From contig JAFZAB010000195.1 in the NCBI GenBank assembly GCA_017548425.1, positions 1 through 33,770 on the forward strand: a DNA stretch of 33,770 bases. Direction: 5' to 3'. This DNA is from Victivallales bacterium. GTDB lineage: Bacteria > Verrucomicrobiota > Lentisphaeria > Oligosphaerales > Oligosphaeraceae. Shown here in pieces: positions 16,527-24,674 of this stretch. A program made the position numbers and the translations under genes. Numbering within the stretch: the first letter of the stretch is position 1; each line of letters starts with the position of its first letter. Below the pieces are notes generated by a model. The model was not told where the DNA came from and ran no database searches. It was given only the letters and a program-made list of their open reading frames with translations.

Positions 16527-17966
16527 TTACAAATCAATGGTATAGCCTGGCGGGATGCGGCCCGCCTCTTCGTCATGGCGCATGACATGGTCCAACCGTC
16601 CTGCGTAATGCGTGTTGTTCTTTCCACCGGTCTGCTTTTCAGCGGAGGCAGGATGCGGATCCATGAGCACTTCGCTTGCGCGATAAGCGTCCAATCTAGC
16701 CTTAAGCGATTTCACATGTTCCGTGTCTTTAAGCTCTTCGTATTTGTCACGATCATCCGGGAAGGTATCAAAGAAGTAATAACGGTCGTCTGGCGCGTTA
16801 TAGACCAACTTGCCCGCGCCTGTCTCCGTACCATCGCAGACCATGTAGGCGCCTTTTTTACGCGTCGCGTACTGTGAGAAAACCACGTCGTGCTTCTGAT
16901 TTCCAAACATGTCCAGACCGTCAAATTCGGCGGAATCATAGGGGATGCCCGCATACGACAGCAACGTTGGCGCGATATCGACAAGCGACACTAAGTCCTT
17001 GCAATGGTGTGGCTTGTCGCCTGGCCGACGAATCATCAACGGAATATGGGCGGCCGCATCAACCATCGTCCGCTTGCCCATGCAATTGTAGTCGCCAAGC
17101 AGTTCGCCGTGATCCGTCGAGAAGATGATCATCGTGTCGTCGTACATGCCTTTCTCTTTCAATTTGGCGATGATACGGCCAATCTGATAATCGACGAAGG
17201 AGACGCACGCGTAGTAGTAGTTCTTCAGAAGGATGATTTGACGTTCAGAAACACCCATGTTGTCTAGCTTGAAACGGCCGTGGACCAATTCCGCAAAGTC
17301 TTCTATATGCTCGGGAACATACGGCAACGACAAGTCATCACGATACAATTTGTTCCATGGCGCGGGCGGGCAGAACGGCGGATGCGGATGGATGAACGAC
17401 GACATCAAAAAGACAGGCTTTGACGGATCAACGCTGTCCAAATAGTCCAGACTTCTGTCCGCAACCCATTGTGTTGGATGCGCTTCCGGCGGAAGCGGTG
17501 AAACTTGCGGCACGTAGTACATCTCCGTGCGGACGCCATTGTAGTCGAAAACGTACGGATATTTTTTCATGATGAACTGCGTGTAGTCGTCTTCTGGGGC
17601 GGACAGTTCCTCCTGCGTGTAACGCTTCGAGAAACCGATGGAGCCATAATAGTCCGTCACATGGTGCATTTTGCCGACGCAACAAGACTGGTAGCCCGCC
17701 TTCGTCAAAGCGTCATAGACGCCTTTGCCTGTATAGGCTAAGTTCTTGTTGTTGTTCGTACAACCAGTCCGCGCAGGATACTGGCCAGACAGCATGGACA
17801 TGCGGGCTGGAACGCAGACAGGCGACGGCGTCACGGCGCAGTCGAAGACGGTCGATTCCCGCGCCAACGCGTCAAACGATGGCGTCTGGATATCGGCGTT
17901 GCCCAATTCATGAATCGTATCGCGCCGTTGCTGATCCGTGAACAGGAAGAGGATATGTTTCGGCAT
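16527..17966 (-). CDS. Cys-type sulfatase (family S1) without signal peptide
   Basis: Hydrolyses sulfate esters, probably of glycans. The 479-residue product begins MPKHILFLFTDQQRRDT, with D11 as a metal ligand. It carries the sulfatase signature C51-V-P-A-R55 in PSPVCVPARMSMLSG, in which the cysteine is converted to formylglycine, plus GKMHH (98-102), SSFIHPHPPF (189-198) and STDHGELLGDY (283-293) with the metal-binding D285-H286. The ATG at 17966 has an excellent AAAAAGGAG site; a longer in-frame reading upstream runs through the neighbouring gene's Cys-rich tail in another frame and is rejected. No export signal is visible, so it may act in the cytoplasm on imported sulfated sugars. It begins 23 nt after the Cys-Ala membrane protein and appears to be in its operon. 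Confidence 0.93.
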   Translation of the reverse strand: MPKHILFLFTDQQRRDTIHELGNADIQTPSFDALARESTVFDCAVTPSPVCVPARMSMLSGQYPARTGCTNNNKNLAYTGKGVYDALTKAGYQSCCVGKMHHVTDYYGSIGFSKRYTQEELSAPEDDYTQFIMKKYPYVFDYNGVRTEMYYVPQVSPLPPEAHPTQWVADRSLDYLDSVDPSKPVFLMSSFIHPHPPFCPPAPWNKLYRDDLSLPYVPEHIEDFAELVHGRFKLDNMGVSERQIILLKNYYYACVSFVDYQIGRIIAKLKEKGMYDDTMIIFSTDHGELLGDYNCMGKRTMVDAAAHIPLMIRRPGDKPHHCKDLVSLVDIAPTLLSYAGIPYDSAEFDGLDMFGNQKHDVVFSQYATRKKGAYMVCDGTETGAGKLVYNAPDDRYYFFDTFPDDRDKYEELKDTEHVKSLKARLDAYRASEVLMDPHPASAEKQTGGKNNTHYAGRLDHVMRHDEEAGRIPPGYTIDL

Positions 17967-17989
17967 GATGCTCCTTTTTATTATTATTT

Positions 17990-19051
17990 TTATTTTGTAA
18001 TGGCCTTTTCCAATTGATCCGTTGTCAGCTTTGGATGGTAAAAATCCTTCCGTGCGCAACCAGCCCTTCCGCCGCCTGCGCAAGCACATGCGCATGCGCA
18101 TGCGCACGCACAACCACCACCGCCATGACTGTGGTATCCACGTAAAATACGACTCCTTTCTCTTTCCTCCGGAGTCGCCCAATGGAGGCCGCCTTTCGGC
18201 GGCGGATTGTACTTCTTACCGTGCGGCCCCAAGCCGAATACCGGCCTCATGAAATACATGATCGGCTTGTCCAAAGCCCTCGCTTTCGGCACGAAGCCGC
18301 GTGCGTAATAATATGGATCTTCGCGTTTTGTGTATCGTATTGAGCCACCAACTATTTGGACAAGCAAAATGAAAGAAATGATTATGACAGGCAGCCAGTC
18401 TAGAAAACCATTGACGAAATTCTTCCAACCGCCTTTCTTTCTCGCCACATCTGCATTTTCCTGCACGTTGATGCTTGGAAAATGCGATTTGTCGTATTTC
18501 ACCGTGATGGACGCCCTACGGCCTTTAGGCAACGATGTTGCCATAACGTAGTATCCGTCTTTCTGTGTTTCCTCTGAGCAGGACTTCACGCCATCCGCCT
18601 TCCAACGGACAATCAACGACTTCACATCGATATCGTCAAACCAGCCCGGCGTGAAATCATATAACACCGTATCATTGCTTTCATTATATTGGAATATGTA
18701 CCGTTGATGGAAGGAATATTCGAACGTGACCGTTTCGCCCGCCTTATAAGCCCTGTCCAAATCCAAGCGGATGTACTGTTCGTTTTCTTCATAATACCTT
18801 GCCTTGCGGATGTTGCCGCTAAGCGGATTGATGGTGTCCAGATGGCCGTTCGGCACGCCGACCTTCACCCACGTCAACGGCCCTTCGGTTGTCGAATCCA
18901 ACACTTTCCACGAAATCTTATAGCGCATGTCCAACGTGGCGTCTTCACGCGGCTCAACACAGATTTCATAAGACTGGATTTCGTCCAACGCCTTGTCCGC
19001 GAACGCCACAGCGCAAAACGCAATCATCGCAATCAGCAGAATCTTTTTCAT
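17990..19051 (-). CDS. Single-pass membrane protein with C-terminal Cys-Ala repeat; putative substrate of the adjacent radical SAM enzyme
   Basis: A 353-residue protein. Residues 1-18 are a signal peptide (LIAMIAFCAVAFA before DKALDE). Residues 19-205 form a beta-rich exported domain with weak resemblance to the DUF2207 N-terminal domain (YEICVEPREDATLDMRYKIS). Residues 219-238 (WLPVIIISFILLVQIVGGSI) are a membrane helix followed by a basic segment, so the tail is predicted cytosolic. The tail ends with four glycines (310-313), six Cys-Ala dipeptides (314-325), then GGGRAGCARKDFYHP with a seventh tail cysteine at 332. Such a tail is unlike a zinc ribbon or lipobox. The start overlaps the radical SAM stop (ATGA) and has AAGGAGG inside that gene, so translation is coupled. 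I have an unverified memory of similar tails in hypothetical proteins of gut bacteria. Function unknown. Confidence 0.85.
   Translation of the reverse strand: MKKILLIAMIAFCAVAFADKALDEIQSYEICVEPREDATLDMRYKISWKVLDSTTEGPLTWVKVGVPNGHLDTINPLSGNIRKARYYEENEQYIRLDLDRAYKAGETVTFEYSFHQRYIFQYNESNDTVLYDFTPGWFDDIDVKSLIVRWKADGVKSCSEETQKDGYYVMATSLPKGRRASITVKYDKSHFPSINVQENADVARKKGGWKNFVNGFLDWLPVIIISFILLVQIVGGSIRYTKREDPYYYARGFVPKARALDKPIMYFMRPVFGLGPHGKKYNPPPKGGLHWATPEERERSRILRGYHSHGGGGCACACACACACAGGGRAGCARKDFYHPKLTTDQLEKAITK
18077..18112 (-). repeat. Cys-Ala codon repeat (six TGY-GCN units)
   Basis: Six 6-nt units encode Cys-Ala. Codons vary (TGT or TGC; GCG, GCA or GCT), which argues for selection on the peptide rather than a fresh slippage expansion. 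Much of the DNA alternates purine and pyrimidine strictly, a Z-DNA-prone composition. Confidence 0.9.
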
Positions 19052-20406
19052 GACCGCGCCTCCTTACTCAATGGGCAGCTCTTCGCCGCGACAACAGTTT
19101 CCCGACGCCGCGCCACACAACGCTCTGAATCCCATAAGTCACTGAATTCACGCTCCAACAGATTGCCTAGTCCGTCTTCATGCAACCATGACTGGCAGGG
19201 AATCAGCTGCCCGTTCGGAGCCACCGCCATATTGGACAGGCATGCTCCACATGATGGCACGACCATCTTCATCCGCAGCAATTCATGCTCGTCTATCCAG
19301 CCAGGCGACGTGAACGACAGTTCCAATTCATGCTCTTTGCAGTATTGCCACGCTTTCTGGACGACGGCTGTAATTTCCTCTTGGCTCAACCGTGTGACGG
19401 ATGACGGTCCGCGCAGCGCGTTTCCGCTTGGTATCAGCCCCGAGCAGGAGAAATAGTGGACGCCAAGACGTTTCAGAAAATGCAGCGTTTCCGCATAATC
19501 TTGATTGACAGAGCATAACGGCGTATTGACGCTGACATCCAGCCCCGCCTCCAAGGCGTTGCGGATACCATCCACCGTCGCGTCAAAATGGTCGCCGCCG
19601 ACTAATTTGTTGTGAATCTCCTTGTCACTGGAGTAGAACGTCACTTGCACGCTGTCCAGCGACGCCGCATAGAGATTTTTGCACAATTCCTTGCTTAAAA
19701 GCAGACCGTTGGTGTTCAGCCGTGTCACAAACCAACGGGCGTGATCGACCAATTCGACCAAATCTCTACGCATCGTCGGCTCGCCGCCCGTGAACGTGAC
19801 AGCAGGAACACAGGCTTTTTTCAACTTGTCGATGATGGTCATCCAATCCTTCGTCGGCAATTCAACGGCGCTCGCCAGCCGTTCGCCGCAAGCGTAGCAG
19901 TGCAGGCAATGTTGGTTGCAATTCCAGATATGGTCTTTTTCCATGGCTGAAACGAGCAGATCGACACGGTGCGGCGCCTTCATGCAGTCTGAATATTCCG
20001 CCAACGTCAGATGACCGATCTCCGTGGGCGGCTCTTCACCATATGCTACGGCTTTTAAGGTATTTACAATATCAATCAAATCCGAGCGGATGTCCGTCTC
20101 CTTCGCTTTTTTGAACAATTTCTGAACATTTTCCACGACTTCATTGACAAGCTTGATGACATCCGCATCCGTCAGGCTCTGTCCATTCGTCTTGTTGAGA
20201 CATTCAATGAATTCCTTCAGAAGAATGGCCCATGACGTCTGGATAGGAAGCACATGGTAGCCATTCAGAATAACGGACCACGGCGTGCCGAAATCCACCT
20301 TCCGTGGCGGCACAAGATGAATTCGCACACATCCGAACTTGCACGGATCCAACGTCGTGTGATACACTTCGTTGCACTGTTTCAGATATTTGTCCAAAGC
20401 CGACAT
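19048..20406 (-). CDS. Radical SAM/SPASM peptide-modifying enzyme
   Basis: A 452-residue cytoplasmic radical SAM enzyme. Residues about 45-120 (VILNGYHVLPIQTS, then LTDADVIKLVNEVVENVQ) resemble a PqqD-like peptide-recognition fold. The radical SAM motif is C163-x3-C167-x2-C170 (CNQHCLHC), followed by VTFTGGEPTMRRD and LNTNGLLLSK. A C-terminal SPASM domain has C386-x2-C389, C404 (GQLIPCQSW), C430 and C444 with the usual LGNLLEREFSDLWDS, fitting one auxiliary Fe-S cluster. Enzymes of this layout make thioether or carbon-carbon links in ribosomal peptides, or oxidise sulfatases. The 4-nt overlap with the Cys-Ala membrane protein makes that protein the likely substrate. The sulfatase two genes on is a second candidate, but the long N-terminus and the small number of SPASM cysteines do not fit a canonical anaerobic sulfatase-maturating enzyme. 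AAAAGGG precedes the ATG. Confidence 0.9.
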   Translation of the reverse strand: MSALDKYLKQCNEVYHTTLDPCKFGCVRIHLVPPRKVDFGTPWSVILNGYHVLPIQTSWAILLKEFIECLNKTNGQSLTDADVIKLVNEVVENVQKLFKKAKETDIRSDLIDIVNTLKAVAYGEEPPTEIGHLTLAEYSDCMKAPHRVDLLVSAMEKDHIWNCNQHCLHCYACGERLASAVELPTKDWMTIIDKLKKACVPAVTFTGGEPTMRRDLVELVDHARWFVTRLNTNGLLLSKELCKNLYAASLDSVQVTFYSSDKEIHNKLVGGDHFDATVDGIRNALEAGLDVSVNTPLCSVNQDYAETLHFLKRLGVHYFSCSGLIPSGNALRGPSSVTRLSQEEITAVVQKAWQYCKEHELELSFTSPGWIDEHELLRMKMVVPSCGACLSNMAVAPNGQLIPCQSWLHEDGLGNLLEREFSDLWDSERCVARRRETVVAAKSCPLSKEARS

Positions 20407-20443
20407 GGCATTTGCCCTTTTGTTTGCGGAAACTACAGTTTTA

Positions 20444-21118
20444 TCAGCGAGAATGCGGCAGGAACTTGTATAGTTCCATGGCGGTGGAACTGATCGGCAT
20501 GCTTTGAATAATGATCCTGCCTGGGCCCTTCACCGCCGTGTTGAAGAAGCCTTCGCCACCGAACAGCATGTTCTTAATCCCTTTGACGGAACGGATTTCC
20601 ATGGAACAGCTTTCGGTCATGGCCGCCAGATAACCGGTATCGATAATCTTGCAAGCGCCTGCAGGAAGTTCATATTCATGCGCAGAACCGTCAATTTCCA
20701 GAAAAACGATTCCAGTACCAGTGAATCTCCGCATCAGAAATCCTTCGCCACCAAAGAATCCTGTGCTTAATCGCTTTTGCAAATAGACTTCGTTCGTCAA
20801 ATCACCAGCGGACGCCAGATAAGAACCTTTCTGGATGACCAGCCCGTTTCCGGGAGTGATTTCCACTGCTCTGATGGAGCCCGGAAATTTGGCGGAAAAA
20901 GCGATTTCACCGCTTTGGTTGGCGATGTATGTGTTCATGAAGGCACTTTCATTGGTAAACATGCGGCCGAGCATTTTACCGAGACCGCCTGCCGTCGTCT
21001 GCATTTCGATGCCTTCATCCATCCATGACATCGCGCCCGCTTCGCATTGGATTTGCTCTCCTGCTTCCAATATAACTTTCAGTACGGGCAGATTGCCACC
21101 TTCAACATTGTATTGCAT
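20444..21118 (-). CDS. AIM24/TIGR00266-family protein
   Basis: A 224-residue beta-rich protein of the AIM24 family (TIGR00266), whose bacterial role is unknown. Family features include the opening MQYNVEGGNLPVLKVIL, the EAGAMSWMD segment, glycine-rich GGLGKMLGRMF, GSYLASAGD, the STGFFGGEGFLMRRFTG loop and its near repeat NMLFGGEGFFNT. It has no signal peptide or membrane helix. AAAAGGAG is well placed before the ATG. It lies 13 nt after the kinase and 37 nt before the radical SAM gene, so all are probably on one message. Confidence 0.92.
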   Translation of the reverse strand: MQYNVEGGNLPVLKVILEAGEQIQCEAGAMSWMDEGIEMQTTAGGLGKMLGRMFTNESAFMNTYIANQSGEIAFSAKFPGSIRAVEITPGNGLVIQKGSYLASAGDLTNEVYLQKRLSTGFFGGEGFLMRRFTGTGIVFLEIDGSAHEYELPAGACKIIDTGYLAAMTESCSMEIRSVKGIKNMLFGGEGFFNTAVKGPGRIIIQSMPISSTAMELYKFLPHSR

Positions 21119-21131
21119 CTTTTTTCTCCTT

Positions 21132-23786
21132 TTAGTCTTTTATGAGGCTTTCAAGCGTTTCATACAATGAATCCGGTTCGACCGGTTTGCTCAAATGGGC
21201 GTTAAGCCCCGCCTGCATGCTTCTTTGGACGTCTTCATCAAAGGCGTTCGCCGTCAAGGCGATGATGGGAATCTCCTTTGAATCGGCACGATCCATCGCA
21301 CGAATCGTTCTTGTTGCGGTCAGACCATCCATTTCTGGCATGCGCATGTCCATCAGAATAGCGTCATAATATCCTTCCGGATGGGACTCGAACATCTCCA
21401 CGGCAATCTTTCCGTTTTTGGCAAGATCCACTTCCATCTCACGCGTTTCCAGAACCATAATCATGATTTCCGCATTGATTTGGACGTCTTCCGCCAGAAG
21501 AATCTTGCGTCCCTTCAAATCCGCTTTTTGGATATTGTTTTTGGACATGCTTCTCTTCTTCTTCAGAGCACTTTGCAGCTCTTCCATGAAAGCGGACGCG
21601 AACAACGGTTTGGCGATAAAACTGTCGATACCCGCCGCAAGCGCCTCATCCAGAATATCATCCCACCGATAAGCCGTCAGAATGATGATGGCCGATTCAT
21701 TTCCGACAATGGCCCGTATCTGACGCGCCGTCTCCACTCCGTCCATTTCCGGCATCTTCCAATCGACCAGAATCAGATTATACGGCAACCGTCTGGCTTG
21801 ACGCAGTTTAACCATTTCAATCGCCTCTTTGCCGGAATTAACGAAATCAGACGCGATGCCTATTTTTTCAAGCACCAGTTTTGCATGCTGGCCGGCGATT
21901 TCATCGTCATCCACAATCAGCACACTCATCTCCTGCGGATTGATTTTGATGTCTTCGTCTTCTGTCTTGGACAGCTTGGAATTCATCAACGTCACTGTAA
22001 CGGTAAATGTCGTCCCTTTTCCTTTTTCGCTTTCAACCTGAATATTACCGTTCATCAGCTCGACGATGTTTTTCGTTATCGCCAAACCAAGTCCGGAACT
22101 GCCGTATTTATTCGTCGTGGAGGAATCTTCCTGCGCAAATGCATCGAAGATATGCGGCAGGAAATCCTTGCTCATTCCAATACCAGTATCCTTGATCACA
22201 AAACGCAGCGTCGATTTATCGTCTAGACACGCGATTCGTTCGACTTCCACACCCACCTTCCCGCCAGACGGCGTGAATTTAACGGCATTGCCCAGAATAT
22301 TGATCAGGACTTGGCGCAATTTCATGTTGTCACCAATATAGTAGTCGTCGATTTGTCCATTGATATGGCATTGGTAGTCCAATCCTTTCTCCTGGCATTG
22401 ACCACTGAAAAGCGTGTTGATATTCTTAATCAAATCAGAAAACGAAAACTCTTCGTTCTTCAGCGTCATTCTTCCGGATTCGATGCGGGACATGTCCAGA
22501 ATGTCGTTGATCAAATCCAGCAGATGATGGGCGCTGTCGCGAATCTTGGTCAAATAGTCTTTGATTTTCGGTGTCGCCTCCGGATCATGCAAGGCGATGT
22601 TGTCCAGCCCGATGATGGCGTTCATGGGCGTTCTGATTTCATGGGACATGTTGGAAAGGAAAATCGTCTTGGCCTTGTTGGCCTCCTCGGCGGCCGTCAA
22701 TGCGTCGCTCAACGCATGGCTTTGCTGGATGAGCTTCTCCTGCAAGACGATACGCTCGCCAAGCTCCGCCTGCTTCCCTCTCAATTCCGCTTCTGACGTC
22801 TCCTTCGCCAGAAGCAGACGCGTGTTCTCCTTGTTCTGTCTCATGATATACATAAAAATACCGAGAAGAACCAAGGCGTTCAGTATCGACAGCATGGCGC
22901 TGTCCCGTATGAGTTTTTTGTTGACGCCTATGATTTTGTCGCGGATGACATTTTCCTGAATCAGATAGGTCAGCATCCAGTCCGTGCCTGCAATCGGTAT
23001 ATAGCATAGCGTCTCCTCCTGCCCTTCATACGTGAAGGAAACGACGCCGTTCTTCCTCTCCGTGAAATCCTGCATCATTTTCTCAAGGGAATAGCCTTTG
23101 TCGAATTCAGCATGGTTCATCGCCTCGAACAGATTGTATTCGGTTGCATTTCCGCCAAGCACAAGATTGCTCAAGGCATATCCTTCCGCTGAATAGATGT
23201 TGTTGAACGTCACATTTTCATCCTGAGACGTCATGGACACGCCGGCAAGCATTTCATGCATGTCCATTTCCATGAAGCAAGTGGTGAACTTCTCCCCGTT
23301 GAACGGAATATCCACCGGAACGGCGATAACCGCCTTCCTGTCTTCATTCGCCACATTTTTGATGGAGATTTCCGGCCCGTTGATGGTCTTATGGTTGAAT
23401 TCATACTTGTCAATATCCGTCTGCATGCCTAAGGATGTGTAAATCAAGCCTTTCGTATCGACAAAAGCGAACTTTTCCAGCTTGAAAAGCTTTTTCATTC
23501 TCGTCTGGAAGGCTTGCAGATGCTCAAGATCCTTCAAATCATCTTCTTCCATCAGATTTGTCGCGACCTTGATGGTCGCGATATTGTTGTTCAACGTGTC
23601 TTCAACAACTTTCTTTCGCCGTCCAGCCAATTCATTCAAATACAGCAAGCTGACAGAACGCACGGCTTTCACCGTGCTTTGCGACGCGCTCCGCCCCATC
23701 CAGATCATGCCGATGATCAAAATCACCGCCACGATCAATCCACCCGTTATGGCGGCAATCAAGGTGCTGTTTTTTCCAAGCGTCAT
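21132..23786 (-). CDS. Hybrid sensor histidine kinase with two receiver domains
   Basis: An 884-residue inner-membrane sensor. One membrane helix (about 9-30) and a second (about 297-315) enclose a periplasmic sensing domain of the Cache type (AFVDTKGLIYTSLG, then DWMLTYLIQENVI). After a coiled linker (320-372), the dimerisation domain has phospho-acceptor H382 in SNMSHEIRTPMNAI. The ATPase domain has the N box around N500 (GNAVKF), DTGIGM (533-538) and GSSGLGLA (562-569). Two receivers follow with D675 (LVDWKMPEMDG) and D813 (LMDMRMPEMDG). There is no C-terminal Hpt or DNA-binding domain, so a separate phosphotransfer partner would be needed. GAAGGAG precedes the ATG. It heads the unit containing the AIM24, radical SAM and Cys-Ala genes; the 132-nt gap upstream probably holds the promoter. 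Confidence 0.95.
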   Translation of the reverse strand: MTLGKNSTLIAAITGGLIVAVILIIGMIWMGRSASQSTVKAVRSVSLLYLNELAGRRKKVVEDTLNNNIATIKVATNLMEEDDLKDLEHLQAFQTRMKKLFKLEKFAFVDTKGLIYTSLGMQTDIDKYEFNHKTINGPEISIKNVANEDRKAVIAVPVDIPFNGEKFTTCFMEMDMHEMLAGVSMTSQDENVTFNNIYSAEGYALSNLVLGGNATEYNLFEAMNHAEFDKGYSLEKMMQDFTERKNGVVSFTYEGQEETLCYIPIAGTDWMLTYLIQENVIRDKIIGVNKKLIRDSAMLSILNALVLLGIFMYIMRQNKENTRLLLAKETSEAELRGKQAELGERIVLQEKLIQQSHALSDALTAAEEANKAKTIFLSNMSHEIRTPMNAIIGLDNIALHDPEATPKIKDYLTKIRDSAHHLLDLINDILDMSRIESGRMTLKNEEFSFSDLIKNINTLFSGQCQEKGLDYQCHINGQIDDYYIGDNMKLRQVLINILGNAVKFTPSGGKVGVEVERIACLDDKSTLRFVIKDTGIGMSKDFLPHIFDAFAQEDSSTTNKYGSSGLGLAITKNIVELMNGNIQVESEKGKGTTFTVTVTLMNSKLSKTEDEDIKINPQEMSVLIVDDDEIAGQHAKLVLEKIGIASDFVNSGKEAIEMVKLRQARRLPYNLILVDWKMPEMDGVETARQIRAIVGNESAIIILTAYRWDDILDEALAAGIDSFIAKPLFASAFMEELQSALKKKRSMSKNNIQKADLKGRKILLAEDVQINAEIMIMVLETREMEVDLAKNGKIAVEMFESHPEGYYDAILMDMRMPEMDGLTATRTIRAMDRADSKEIPIIALTANAFDEDVQRSMQAGLNAHLSKPVEPDSLYETLESLIKD

Positions 23787-23918
23787 ATTGACATCTCCTT
23801 CGCAGAAAAAGGAATCGTTGCTGCGTCACAATTCATAAAGGATGCATTTGGACTGTTGTTTTCCTACTGCATGCCCAATATAGCCTTTCTTTTATATTTT
23901 TCCTGTCAATCAATTCAT

Positions 23919-24662
23919 CTAATTTGTCTTTCTCGCCCTGACCAGCAGGAAATCCGGCTTGTGAAGCAAATCATCTTGTTCAGGATGCTCTTCCAGCATC
24001 TTTTCCGATGGAATGGGTTCAATGATTTTCTCTATGGCGAACCCACCATCTATCAATGTGTTAATGACAGTGGAAAATGTCCGGTGGTACCGTTTCACAT
24101 GATCGATAAACCACGTGCTTTCCCATTCCTTTTCGACACCGTAATTTGAAATATTCGCATACAGCTTCCGCCCGTTTTCATCCCGCGTCCATCGGTCTCC
24201 GCCTGAAAAGCATGTATTCATGGGATGTTCCTGTGAAAAAATGAACAAACCGTTGTCATTCAACAATTCATAGACATCATGAACGAGCGTTTTGTAATCC
24301 TCCACATACTGCATGGCCAGCGAACTGGTCACCACATCGAATTTCTCCTGAATGACGGAAATCTCCTCCATGGGCATATGGAGATAGGTGATTTTCAGAT
24401 GACTGTTCTCCGCTTTCGCAACAGTCAGCATCTTTTCAGAAATATCGATGCCTACGACGCTTGCGGCACCACAATGGATATAATGCATGTCATGTTCTCC
24501 AAAGCCGCAACCAAGATCAAGGATGGTTTTGCCCTCCAGCGGCGGCATTAGTGAATACAACGCAGGCATTTCAAACAATATGTTTGCATTGTTCTTATTT
24601 TCACGGATTTTGGTATATCCGTCAAAGAAAATTTCATTGTCGTAGATATTTTGTTTTGCCAT
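23919..24662 (-). CDS. Class I SAM-dependent methyltransferase
   Basis: A 247-residue cytoplasmic methyltransferase. SAM-binding motif I is ILDLGCGFGEHD (residues 47-58), the acidic strand-2 end is VVGIDISEKML, and the motif IV region is FDVVTSSLAMQYVED followed by LLNDNGLFIFSQEHP. The substrate cannot be inferred. It begins 12 nt after another methyltransferase gene and is clearly in tandem with it, although the two share little sequence. The start at 24662 has only a weak GAAAAGA upstream. Confidence 0.9.
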   Translation of the reverse strand: MAKQNIYDNEIFFDGYTKIRENKNNANILFEMPALYSLMPPLEGKTILDLGCGFGEHDMHYIHCGAASVVGIDISEKMLTVAKAENSHLKITYLHMPMEEISVIQEKFDVVTSSLAMQYVEDYKTLVHDVYELLNDNGLFIFSQEHPMNTCFSGGDRWTRDENGRKLYANISNYGVEKEWESTWFIDHVKRYHRTFSTVINTLIDGGFAIEKIIEPIPSEKMLEEHPEQDDLLHKPDFLLVRARKTN

Positions 24663-24674
24663 GTCTTTTCAAAA

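Noticed and set aside
17967..18182. Extended start for the sulfatase
   Set aside because: The added residues come from reading the Cys-Ala tail gene in another frame; ATG 17966 gives the normal sulfatase N-terminus and has AAAAAGGAG upstream.
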